A stretch of DNA of 27,747 bases, taken from assembly GCA_028692275.1 (NCBI GenBank), contig JAQUXR010000031.1, positions 1 to 27,747 on the forward strand, in the 5' to 3' direction. The notes under the pieces were generated by a model. That model ran no database searches, was not told the origin of the DNA, and was given only the letters and a program-made list of their open reading frames with translations. The position numbers and the translations under genes were made by a program. Source of the stretch: Frisingicoccus sp009929615. GTDB lineage: Bacteria; Bacillota; Clostridia; Lachnospirales; Lachnospiraceae. Positions 1 to 6,483 of this stretch are shown here, one piece after another (position 1 is the stretch's first letter; every line of letters begins with the position of its first letter).

Positions 1-44
1 GCATCCTCTTTGAATTGTTGTGAGTATTGAGTACCTTTAGCCAT
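1..44 (-). CDS. IS3-type transposase, N-terminus only (runs off the left edge)
   Basis: Only the first 15 codons are present, reading MAKGTQYSQQFKEDA. This resembles the start of the small helix-turn-helix transposase subunit (OrfA) of IS3-family elements. An AGGAGGA ribosome binding site lies at 51-57. It is 1 base from an upstream ATG (48-50) and 7 bases from the ATG at 42-44, so the second ATG is the better start. The gene runs in the same direction as the rhamnose operon and lies just beyond rmlC. The terminal inverted repeat of the element could not be identified between 58 and 155. The family call rests on a very short peptide and is tentative. Confidence 0.55.
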   Translation of the reverse strand, partial: MAKGTQYSQQFKED

Positions 45-155
45 AACCATTCCTCCTGTAAGACTATCATATAATATTTATTGAAAATGGTCATGTTTAA
101 TTTGTACTACTTACATACTAGCACCAACTCCTGCATGGTCATTTTGATGTCTAAT

Positions 156-764
156 CTAGAATTTAAAGGTTTCTTTAAGTCCAACCAATATCTGGTCTTT
201 ATCACTCATGTTCAAAGGTGTGCCGTCTTCAAGCTGGTAACCTTTGGTAGAAGCCGTTCCATTATATTCACCGATTATCTGAGGCCAGGCAATGCCGATT
301 TCAGGGTCATTCCAGGCCAGCCCTCCTTCATCTCCGGGATGATAGAAGTCTGTACATTTATAGCAGAATTCAGCAATGTCGCTCAAAACAAGGAAGCCGT
401 GGGCAAAGCCCTCCGGAATATAGAATTGTTTTTTATTCTCTTCAGTGAGGATACTTCCGAACCACTTTCCATAGGTTTCACTTGAAGCTCTTAAGTCGAC
501 GACTACATCAAAGACAGAGCCTTTGACAACCCGGACAAGTTTTCCCTGAGGAAACTCTTTTTGAAAGTGAAGCCCACGAAGAACACCTTTGACAGAGCAG
601 GATTGATTGTCCTGAACAAAGATCATGTTAAGACCTTCTTCAGCCATATCTTTCTGATTATAGGTTTCCATAAAATAACCACGGGCATCGCCATGGACAG
701 CGGGTTCAATGACGCATAAACCTTGAATACCGCCAACATTTTTTTCGACTTTTATTTGTCCCAT
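156..764 (-). CDS. rfbC: dTDP-4-dehydrorhamnose 3,5-epimerase
   Basis: This 202-residue protein is a full-length RmlC-type cupin. It epimerises C3 and C5 of dTDP-4-keto-6-deoxyglucose, the third step of dTDP-L-rhamnose synthesis in the cytoplasm. Family hallmarks visible are DARGYFMETY near residue 25, the CSVKGVLRGLHFQ stretch near 56-68 with the active-site histidine, the KLVRVVKGSVFDVVVDLR core, and PEGFAHGFLVLSD. It is the last gene of the rmlA-B-D-C operon, 11 bases after rmlD. A TAGGAGA site precedes the ATG. The sequence is intact. Beyond its stop lies the edge of an insertion sequence. Confidence 0.97.
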   Translation of the reverse strand: MGQIKVEKNVGGIQGLCVIEPAVHGDARGYFMETYNQKDMAEEGLNMIFVQDNQSCSVKGVLRGLHFQKEFPQGKLVRVVKGSVFDVVVDLRASSETYGKWFGSILTEENKKQFYIPEGFAHGFLVLSDIAEFCYKCTDFYHPGDEGGLAWNDPEIGIAWPQIIGEYNGTASTKGYQLEDGTPLNMSDKDQILVGLKETFKF

Positions 765-775
765 GCTATTTTCTC

Positions 776-1663
776 CTATTCTATAATTTCTTTTAAATAT
801 CTGTTAAGCGCATCCTGCCATGTCGGCAGAGGTGCAAAACCATTTTCAATTAATTTACTTTTATCGAGGCGGCTGTTGAAAGGCCGGGCGGCTTTGGAGA
901 CGCCGTACTCTGCCGTTGTAACAGGGGCAACCGTCAGGTGTTCGCTGTCATAGGCACTGTTTCCTAAAGCTTCAGCCTGTCGGAAAATTTCTTTTGCGAA
1001 GTCATACCAGCTGATGTAACCACCTTCGTTGGTTGCATGATAATAGCCGTATTTATCCGTTTCAATCATATCAACTAAAAGTCGGGCAAGGTCATAAGTA
1101 TATGTGGGTGTTCCAATCTGGTCATTGACAACGGTCAGTTTATCATGGTTTTTTCCGATGTTCAGCATGGTTTTGATAAAATTATTACCGTTTGTTCCAA
1201 AAACCCAAGCGATGCGGACAATAAAAAATTTAGAGAGAAGGGAAGCTACAGCCAGTTCCCCTTCAAATTTTGTCAGTCCATAGACATTTAAGGGGTTATA
1301 ATTTCTACAATCCGGTGTCCAGGGCTCTGTTCCCTGCCCATCAAATACATAGTCTGTTGAAATATACATCATAGGAATATCCAACGCTTTGCATATCTGA
1401 GCGATGTGCTGGGTGCCGGTGACATTCACGGCATATACTTTGTCCCTGTTGGAATCTTCTTCAGCCGCATCTACAGCAGTCCATGCAGCACAGTGAATAA
1501 CTGCATCGGGAGCAGCAGCTTTGATGGTCTGATCTACAGCCATTTTATCGGTGATATCCATCTCTTCAATATCCACACCGACTGCTTCGTGATTTCTTTT
1601 GATAAGTTCATTGACAACATCATGCCCGAGCTGTCCTTTAATTCCAGTAACAAATACTTTCAT
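776..1663 (-). CDS. rfbD: dTDP-4-dehydrorhamnose reductase
   Basis: This 295-residue protein of the short-chain dehydrogenase type performs the last step to dTDP-L-rhamnose, reducing the C4 ketone with NAD(P)H. The nucleotide-binding motif GIKGQLGHDV lies at residues 7-16. The catalytic Thr/Tyr/Lys set is seen in MMYISTDYVFDG and in YGLTKFEGE (YxxxK). The length is normal for RmlD. A GGAGG site lies 10 bases before the ATG. It sits between rmlB and rmlC in a tight operon, so co-transcription is likely. Confidence 0.97.
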   Translation of the reverse strand: MKVFVTGIKGQLGHDVVNELIKRNHEAVGVDIEEMDITDKMAVDQTIKAAAPDAVIHCAAWTAVDAAEEDSNRDKVYAVNVTGTQHIAQICKALDIPMMYISTDYVFDGQGTEPWTPDCRNYNPLNVYGLTKFEGELAVASLLSKFFIVRIAWVFGTNGNNFIKTMLNIGKNHDKLTVVNDQIGTPTYTYDLARLLVDMIETDKYGYYHATNEGGYISWYDFAKEIFRQAEALGNSAYDSEHLTVAPVTTAEYGVSKAARPFNSRLDKSKLIENGFAPLPTWQDALNRYLKEIIE

Positions 1664-1687
1664 TTTAAAGCAACCTCCTGACTGATA

Positions 1688-2707
1688 TTAACGGTTACTG
1701 TACATTTTATCATAATAGTGCTGATACTCGCCGGAAATGATAGTTTCCCACCATTCTTTGTGTTCGAGATACCATTTAATAGTCTTTTTGATGCCATCAG
1801 CAAACATAGTTTCCGGGAGCCAGCCAAGTTCATTATGAATTTTCGTCGGGTCAATGGCATAACGCATATCGTGGCCTTTTCTATCGGTAACATAGGTAAT
1901 AAGACTTTCCGGTTTTCCAAGTTCCCTGCAGATAATCTTGACAATATCAATATTTTTCATTTCGTTATGACCGCCGATATTATATACTTCACCGACACGT
2001 CCATTGTGGATGATTAAATCGATGGCTTTGCAGTGGTCTTCCACATAGAGCCAGTCACGAACATTTTCACCCTTTCCATAAACAGGAAGGGGTTTATCAT
2101 TTAAAGCATTAGCAATCATTAACGGAATGAGTTTTTCCGGAAAATGGTAAGGACCGTAGTTGTTGGAACAGCGGCTGATAGTTACAGGAAGTCCATAGGT
2201 TCGGTGATAAGCCAGAACAAGTAAATCGGCACCGGCTTTGGACGAACTGTAAGGACTGCTGGTGTGAATCGGAGTTTCTTCGGTGAAGAATAAATCCGGG
2301 CGGTCCAGCGGCAGATCGCCGTAAACTTCATCGGTAGAAACCTGATGATAACGGGTGATACCGTATTTACGGCAGGCATCCATAAGGACAGCAGTACCTT
2401 TGATATTCGTATCCAAAAAGACTTCGGGATTCTCAATAGAGCGGTCCACATGGCTTTCGGCAGCAAAGTTTACAACGATATCCGGTTTTTCTTCTTCAAA
2501 TAATTTATAAACAGCCTCGCGGTCTGTGATATCTTCTTTAACAAAACGGAAGTTTGGTCGGTCCATGACAGGTGCAAGTGTGGATAAATTACCCGCATAG
2601 GTTAAACAATCCAGACAAACGATACGATAGTCAGGATACTTATCCAGCATATGAAAAACAAAGTTACTTCCGATAAATCCGGCACCGCCGGTCACAATAA
2701 TCGTCAT
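1688..2707 (-). CDS. rfbB: dTDP-glucose 4,6-dehydratase
   Basis: This 339-residue extended short-chain dehydrogenase converts dTDP-glucose to dTDP-4-keto-6-deoxyglucose, the second step of the pathway. The NAD-binding GGAGFIGSNF motif is at residues 7-16. The family signature HVDRSIENP, the STDEVYGDL strand and the catalytic YSSSKAGAD (YxxxK) are all visible, as is the SRCSNNYGPYHFPEKLIPL substrate-binding block. An AGGAG site lies 8 bases upstream of the ATG. It follows rmlA by 15 bases and precedes rmlD by 24. Confidence 0.98.
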   Translation of the reverse strand: MTIIVTGGAGFIGSNFVFHMLDKYPDYRIVCLDCLTYAGNLSTLAPVMDRPNFRFVKEDITDREAVYKLFEEEKPDIVVNFAAESHVDRSIENPEVFLDTNIKGTAVLMDACRKYGITRYHQVSTDEVYGDLPLDRPDLFFTEETPIHTSSPYSSSKAGADLLVLAYHRTYGLPVTISRCSNNYGPYHFPEKLIPLMIANALNDKPLPVYGKGENVRDWLYVEDHCKAIDLIIHNGRVGEVYNIGGHNEMKNIDIVKIICRELGKPESLITYVTDRKGHDMRYAIDPTKIHNELGWLPETMFADGIKKTIKWYLEHKEWWETIISGEYQHYYDKMYSNR

Positions 2708-2722
2708 TATTCAATCTCCTTA

Positions 2723-3622
2723 TCAATGCAGTACATCCAGATATTTTCCGTCAAGGACGTCTTTTAAATACTGGCCATACTGGTTTTTCTTTAATATTTC
2801 ATAAACTTTTAAAACATCATCTTTTGTAATCCACCCATTGAGATAGGCAATCTCCTCCAGGCAGGCAATCTTACGATGCTGGTGGGATTCGACAGTCTTT
2901 ACAAAATTTGTCGCCTCAACAAGACTTTCGTGGGTTCCCGTGTCCAGCCAGGTAAAGCCCTGACCGAGAAGCTCGACATTCAAGGTGTTTTTCTCCAGAT
3001 AAATCCGGTTTAAATCGGTGATTTCCAGTTCATTTCGTGCACTTGGTTTTAAGCCTTTTGCATATTCAACAACCTTATTATCATAAAAATATAAGCCGGT
3101 AACGCAATAATTACTTTTTGGTTTTTCTGGTTTTTCCTCAATAGAAATAGCTTTGCCATCCGGGTCAAATTCAACAATACCGAAACGTTCCGGGTCATCT
3201 ACATAATAACCGAAGATGGTTGCACCTTTGCCGGATTCAGCGTTGGCTACAGCCGCTTTTAAGCGTTTCTTTAATCCATGGCCTGCAAAAATATTATCGC
3301 CGAGTACCATGGCAACGGTATCATTTCCAATAAAATCCGCACCAATAATAAAAGCCTGAGCCAGTCCGTCGGGACTTGGCTGAACCGCATAGGAAAGCTG
3401 TACGCCAAATTGGCTGCCATCCCCTAAAAGTTCTTTAAAACGTGGCGTGTCCTGAGGTGTGGAAATAATAAGTATATCCCGGATTCCTGCACTCATGAGT
3501 ACAGATAAGGGGTAGTAAATCATGGGTTTGTCATATATAGGAAGTAATTGCTTAGATGTCACCATTGTCAGAGGATAAAGACGTGTACCGGAGCCCCCGG
3601 CTAAAATAATTCCCTTCATCAT
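2723..3622 (-). CDS. rfbA: Glucose-1-phosphate thymidylyltransferase
   Basis: This 299-residue nucleotidyltransferase joins glucose-1-phosphate and dTTP to give dTDP-glucose, the first step of dTDP-rhamnose synthesis. The signature GGSGTRLYPLT follows the first residues, with KQLLPIYDKPMIYYPL, the metal-site region VLGDNIFAGHGL, and FTWLDTGTHESL. Two ATG codons are adjacent (3622 and 3619). The second is 8 bases from the AAAGGAG site and matches the usual start MKGIILAGG, so it is an equally good start. This is the first gene of the operon. It lies about 40 bases after a promoter with MerR-type geometry. Confidence 0.98.
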   Translation of the reverse strand: MMKGIILAGGSGTRLYPLTMVTSKQLLPIYDKPMIYYPLSVLMSAGIRDILIISTPQDTPRFKELLGDGSQFGVQLSYAVQPSPDGLAQAFIIGADFIGNDTVAMVLGDNIFAGHGLKKRLKAAVANAESGKGATIFGYYVDDPERFGIVEFDPDGKAISIEEKPEKPKSNYCVTGLYFYDNKVVEYAKGLKPSARNELEITDLNRIYLEKNTLNVELLGQGFTWLDTGTHESLVEATNFVKTVESHQHRKIACLEEIAYLNGWITKDDVLKVYEILKKNQYGQYLKDVLDGKYLDVLH

Positions 3623-3661
3623 AAAATCTCCTTTGTGTATGATTTTATTGTATCTTATTCC

Positions 3662-3692
3662 ATTATAAAAGGTGACCCAAGGTCACCTTCAA
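3662..3692 (-). promoter_or_regulatory. MerR-type promoter and operator for the rmlABDC operon
   Basis: On the minus strand, TTGAAG (3687-3692) and TATAAT (3662-3667) are separated by exactly 19 bases (3668-3686). Almost the whole spacer is a perfect 9-3-9 dyad, AAGGTGACC / GGTCACCTT (3669-3677 and 3681-3689). An over-long 19-20 bp spacer containing a dyad is the defining layout of promoters activated by MerR-family proteins. Transcription would start about 30 bases before rmlA. The same dyad could act as a weak terminator for the preceding gene, but only a TTTTAT follows it. The regulator is inferred, not shown. Confidence 0.7.
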
Positions 3693-3711
3693 GCTTTTTT
3701 TGAAATTTTTG

Positions 3712-4893
3712 CTATTTTTGGCAGATAAACACGCCCGCATCCTTAGAAATTGAAAGTCCTTTACCTATTTTCCGTTTAACGAAGCTGCGGAATTCACTAT
3801 AGTGTTCCGGAATATATTGATTTTGATTGCCGTGGCAGGAAAGCACATAGGCAATGAGGGGTTCGGCATCCGGAACAAATAAGGAATCCTCATAGGTGTT
3901 CCACTGAATTTTGGAAAAGCATGGTTTTAGGATATCTTCGCCATTTTCCCTGCCGAAGTGTTCATAAAGCTTGTCTGCTGACAAAACAATGTGTTCATCA
4001 AAGGCCTGGACAAGCTGAGTGATTTCCTGCATATGTTTCTTTCCATAGGTGCTGCAGAGAAACCTTCCTGAAGGTTTTAAAACACGATGGACTTCGCGGC
4101 AGACCTGGGGAATATCTTCGCAATAAAAAAGAAGGTGATTGGCAATAACTAAATCGAAGCTTTCATCTTCATAAGGAATGTGATGACAGTCAAAGGCTTT
4201 AAATGTAAAAGGGCTGCCCTTTTTTCCAAGGGAGCGTCTTGTGTCACGGAGCATACCTTCAGAAATATCAGATAAAGTAATATCCATATTTTCTGGAATC
4301 CCAGCCAGATTATTCGTCCACAGAGAGCCGTCGCCACAGCCGATTTCAAGGACCTTCATATCGGGACCAAGACTGCATTGCTCAAAAATCCAAGGGAACC
4401 ATCCCTGTTCATTCCGGGAATAAAGGCAGTGAAGGCTAATTCGGGAAGAAATGTTGGAAGCGTTCTGATATTGATTTTTCAAACTCTTTTCCATATTAGT
4501 TAAATGAATCAGGTCAAGCATCTGACTCCAATCAATCGTGTGCTTTGTCTGAATCACCTTGGATGTGTTACGAATGGCTTTTTCCACAAGCTGCATCTGC
4601 TCAATCTTGTCCTGAACAAGTTTCAACTGGATATTTAAAGAATTCAGCATAAAGTGATAGTTGGAATCATCGATGGTCATTTCACGAATATCATCGAGAG
4701 AAAATCCCAAATACTTTAATAGGAGAATCTGCTGAAGTCGTGCAAAATCTTCATCCGTGTAAAAACGGGCACCTTTTTCGGAGACAAAGGTTGGTTTTAA
4801 AATATCATGTTTATCATAATAACGGATAGTCCGCAGAGTCACCTGAGCCATACGGGCAAACTCGCCGGAAGAATAATAACCTGGTTTTTTCAT
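3712..4893 (-). CDS. MerR-family regulator fused to a SAM-dependent methyltransferase
   Basis: This 393-residue protein begins with a MerR winged helix-turn-helix (YYSSGEFARMAQVTLRTIRY, residues 6-25, and the wing to about 75). A helical dimerisation stretch follows (about 80-115). From about residue 150 it is a class I methyltransferase. Motif I is VLEIGCGDG (181-189), followed by a DISEGML acidic loop, FDLVIANHLLFY and REVHRVLKPSGRFLCS. The start at 4893 has a GGAG site 4 bases upstream and begins MKKPGYYSSG. An in-frame ATG at 4986 would add 31 hydrophobic residues and overlaps the promoter, so it is rejected. The methyl acceptor is unknown. Its neighbour downstream is the rml operon, with a MerR-type operator between them. 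Confidence 0.88.
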   Translation of the reverse strand: MKKPGYYSSGEFARMAQVTLRTIRYYDKHDILKPTFVSEKGARFYTDEDFARLQQILLLKYLGFSLDDIREMTIDDSNYHFMLNSLNIQLKLVQDKIEQMQLVEKAIRNTSKVIQTKHTIDWSQMLDLIHLTNMEKSLKNQYQNASNISSRISLHCLYSRNEQGWFPWIFEQCSLGPDMKVLEIGCGDGSLWTNNLAGIPENMDITLSDISEGMLRDTRRSLGKKGSPFTFKAFDCHHIPYEDESFDLVIANHLLFYCEDIPQVCREVHRVLKPSGRFLCSTYGKKHMQEITQLVQAFDEHIVLSADKLYEHFGRENGEDILKPCFSKIQWNTYEDSLFVPDAEPLIAYVLSCHGNQNQYIPEHYSEFRSFVKRKIGKGLSISKDAGVFICQK

Positions 4894-4920
4894 AGTGCTC
4901 CAGTCCTTTCTGATAGGCTT

Positions 4921-4949
4921 ATTATAAAGGAAAAAGAGCGGGCTAGCAA
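4921..4949 (-). promoter_or_regulatory. Promoter of the MerR-methyltransferase gene
   Basis: On the minus strand, TTGCTA (4944-4949) and a perfect TATAAT (4921-4926) are 17 bases apart. This is a normal vegetative promoter, unlike the two 19-bp-spacer promoters nearby. It places the transcript start roughly 20 bases before the GGAG site. Confidence 0.65.
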
Positions 4950-4979
4950 ATAAAAAAGCAGAAGTGTATAATTTACCTA

Positions 4980-5010
4980 TTGACATTGACGTTACGGAAA
5001 GCGTTATTCT
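4980..5010 (+). promoter_or_regulatory. 19-bp-spacer (MerR-type) promoter of the TipAS-like regulator
   Basis: TTGACA (4980-4985) and TATTCT (5005-5010) are separated by exactly 19 bases. The spacer contains ACGTTACGGAAAGCGT, whose ends ACG/CGT are symmetric. This resembles the ACGTnnCGT-type sites of TipA/Mta regulators (family knowledge). It lies directly before the MerR gene at 5035, so autoregulation is likely. The sequence differs from the dyad at 3669-3689, so the two sites probably have different regulators. Confidence 0.65.
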
Positions 5011-5034
5011 GGATTTACCAGAGGAGGTTATGAG

Positions 5035-5796
5035 ATGGAATACAGTATTAGAAAGTTATCAGAAATGGCGGGAGTAAGTGCACGTACTCTGCGGTATTAT
5101 GATGAAATCGACCTTTTAAAGCCCTTATATACGGATGACAGCGGTCAGCGTTACTATGGAGAAAATGAAGTGGCACTGCTGCAGCAAATCCTGTTTTACA
5201 GAGAGAGAGGCTTTGACTTAAAACGTATCCAACGCATTTTATATCAGGAAGATTTTGATATTATGCAGGCCTTAGAGGAACATCTTCTGGAACTGGAGGG
5301 AAAGCGGAAGTATATGGATTCGCTGGTCCGGACAGTGAAACAGACTATTTCGTCAATGAAGGGAGAATGTGAAATGAGTGATAAAGAAAAATTCCAGGCT
5401 TTTAAAGAAAGGCTTGTCAAAGAAAACGAAGAACACTATGGTGAAGAAATCCGGAAAAAATACGGAGAGGAATCTGTGTCTGAATCCAATAAGAAGGTTT
5501 TAAATATGTCGGAAGAAGATTTTGAAAAATTTAAATGTCTGGAAAATGAAATTAAAGACAGATTAAGGAGAGGTGTCCAGTTCGGAATGGCACCGGATAG
5601 TGAAGAAGCCGGAGAAATTGTAAAGCTTCACAAGGAATGGCTTTGTATGACATGGAAGAATTTTACGCCGGAAGCCCATATGGGTGTTTCATCCATGTAT
5701 GTAGTGGATGACCGTTTTAAAGCCTATTACGACAGCGAAGTAAGTGGTTGTGCAGAGCTTTTATATCAGTCTGTTTTATTCTGGGCAGGAAAATAA
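5035..5796 (+). CDS. MerR-family regulator with TipAS-like ligand-binding domain
   Basis: This 253-residue protein has an N-terminal MerR winged helix (YSIRKLSEMAGVSARTLRYY, residues 3-22, and wing DSGQRYYGENEVALLQQ). A coiled-coil dimer helix follows at about 75-115. The C-terminal all-helical domain (about 125-250) is like the antibiotic-recognition domain of TipA/Mta/SkgA, including the typical MYVVDDRFKAYYD segment. Family members bind hydrophobic or thiopeptide drugs and activate efflux or self-protection genes. A GAGGAGG site lies 7 bases before the ATG. It is divergent from the MerR-methyltransferase gene. The ligand cannot be predicted. Confidence 0.9.
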   Translation: MEYSIRKLSEMAGVSARTLRYYDEIDLLKPLYTDDSGQRYYGENEVALLQQILFYRERGFDLKRIQRILYQEDFDIMQALEEHLLELEGKRKYMDSLVRTVKQTISSMKGECEMSDKEKFQAFKERLVKENEEHYGEEIRKKYGEESVSESNKKVLNMSEEDFEKFKCLENEIKDRLRRGVQFGMAPDSEEAGEIVKLHKEWLCMTWKNFTPEAHMGVSSMYVVDDRFKAYYDSEVSGCAELLYQSVLFWAGK

Positions 5797-5815
5797 TCCT
5801 TTTTTTTGGAATGCT

Positions 5816-5858
5816 CTACGTTGCGTAGGTTGAGTCCTCTGAGTTTGTGATATACAAT
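5816..5858 (+). promoter_or_regulatory. Promoter of the XRE-desulfoferrodoxin gene with adjacent dyad
   Basis: TTGAGT (5830-5835) and TACAAT (5853-5858) are 17 bases apart. Immediately upstream of the -35 box is a 5-3-5 dyad, CTACG-TTG-CGTAG (5816-5828). That position would suit an operator, possibly for the protein encoded directly downstream, but this is inference. Confidence 0.5.
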
Positions 5859-5900
5859 GAATACAAGTTGAACAAAACAGAGGATAGGAGTGAATTATAG

Positions 5901-6482
5901 ATGGGTTATATTACAAATACAACCATTCAGAATTTAAGAAAAAGAAAAAATATGACGCAGAAGCAGCTGGCAGACAAGTTAAAGGTCAGTGACAAAACCA
6001 TATCCAAATGGGAGACCGGCAAAGGTCTCCCGGATATGGGGATTGTATCTGAATTGGCAGAGGCACTGGGAGTCACCATTACCGAACTTTTTACCGGTGA
6101 TTATAAGGATAATCATAACCCGTCGGCCAATATGAAAAAGACAGTTTTTTATGCATGTCCAGTCTGCGGAAATGTTATTCAGTCCATAGGTAAGGGAACG
6201 TATAGCTGTTGCGGCATCGTTTTGCCAGAGTTAGAGCCGGAGAAAGCGGATGGGGTTCATAATATCCAAGTGGAAATCGTGGATAATGAATATTATGTTT
6301 CGGCAGCCCATGAGATGACAAAAAGCCACTATATTTCATTTATGGCTTATGTGACATCAAATAGCGTTCAGTTTCTAAAGCTTTATCCGGAACAGAACGC
6401 AGAATGCAGGTTTCGGCGTAACGGGCGAGGATTGCTGTATGCGTATTGTAATCGTCATGGATTGTACAGGATGAATATTTAG
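5901..6482 (+). CDS. XRE helix-turn-helix regulator fused to a class I desulfoferrodoxin
   Basis: This 193-residue protein has an XRE helix-turn-helix at residues 9-64 (MTQKQLADKLKVSDKTISKW). A desulforedoxin-like knot follows, with C86, C89, C103 and C104 (CPVCGN then SCCG), matching the CxxC...CC rubredoxin-type iron site. The C-terminus matches a superoxide reductase domain. H120, H137 and H143 (AHEMTKSHYI) plus C183 and H186 (CNRHGLY) keep the spacing of the last four ligands of the Fe(His)4(Cys) centre. The residue before H120 is Val, whereas superoxide reductases usually have the EKH motif with a catalytic Lys there. This favours sensing over efficient catalysis (inference). An AGGAG site precedes the start. 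The gene ends 1 base from the convergent MATE gene. Confidence 0.85.
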   Translation: MGYITNTTIQNLRKRKNMTQKQLADKLKVSDKTISKWETGKGLPDMGIVSELAEALGVTITELFTGDYKDNHNPSANMKKTVFYACPVCGNVIQSIGKGTYSCCGIVLPELEPEKADGVHNIQVEIVDNEYYVSAAHEMTKSHYISFMAYVTSNSVQFLKLYPEQNAECRFRRNGRGLLYAYCNRHGLYRMNI

Positions 6483-6483
6483 A

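Noticed and set aside
87..142. Two copies of ATGGTCAT (87-94 and 135-142) as insertion-sequence ends or target duplication
   Set aside because: Eight bases 48 apart do not match the 3-4 base target duplications of IS3 elements, and no inverted repeat pairs with them.
81..485. Plus-strand open frame of 134 codons
   Set aside because: It lies opposite rmlC, has no ribosome binding site and no recognisable protein sequence.
3669..3689. The 9-3-9 hairpin as a simple terminator of the MerR-methyltransferase gene
   Set aside because: Only TTTTAT follows it, and it fits exactly between -35 and -10 boxes with a 19-base spacer, so a MerR-type operator explains it better. A minor terminator role is still possible.
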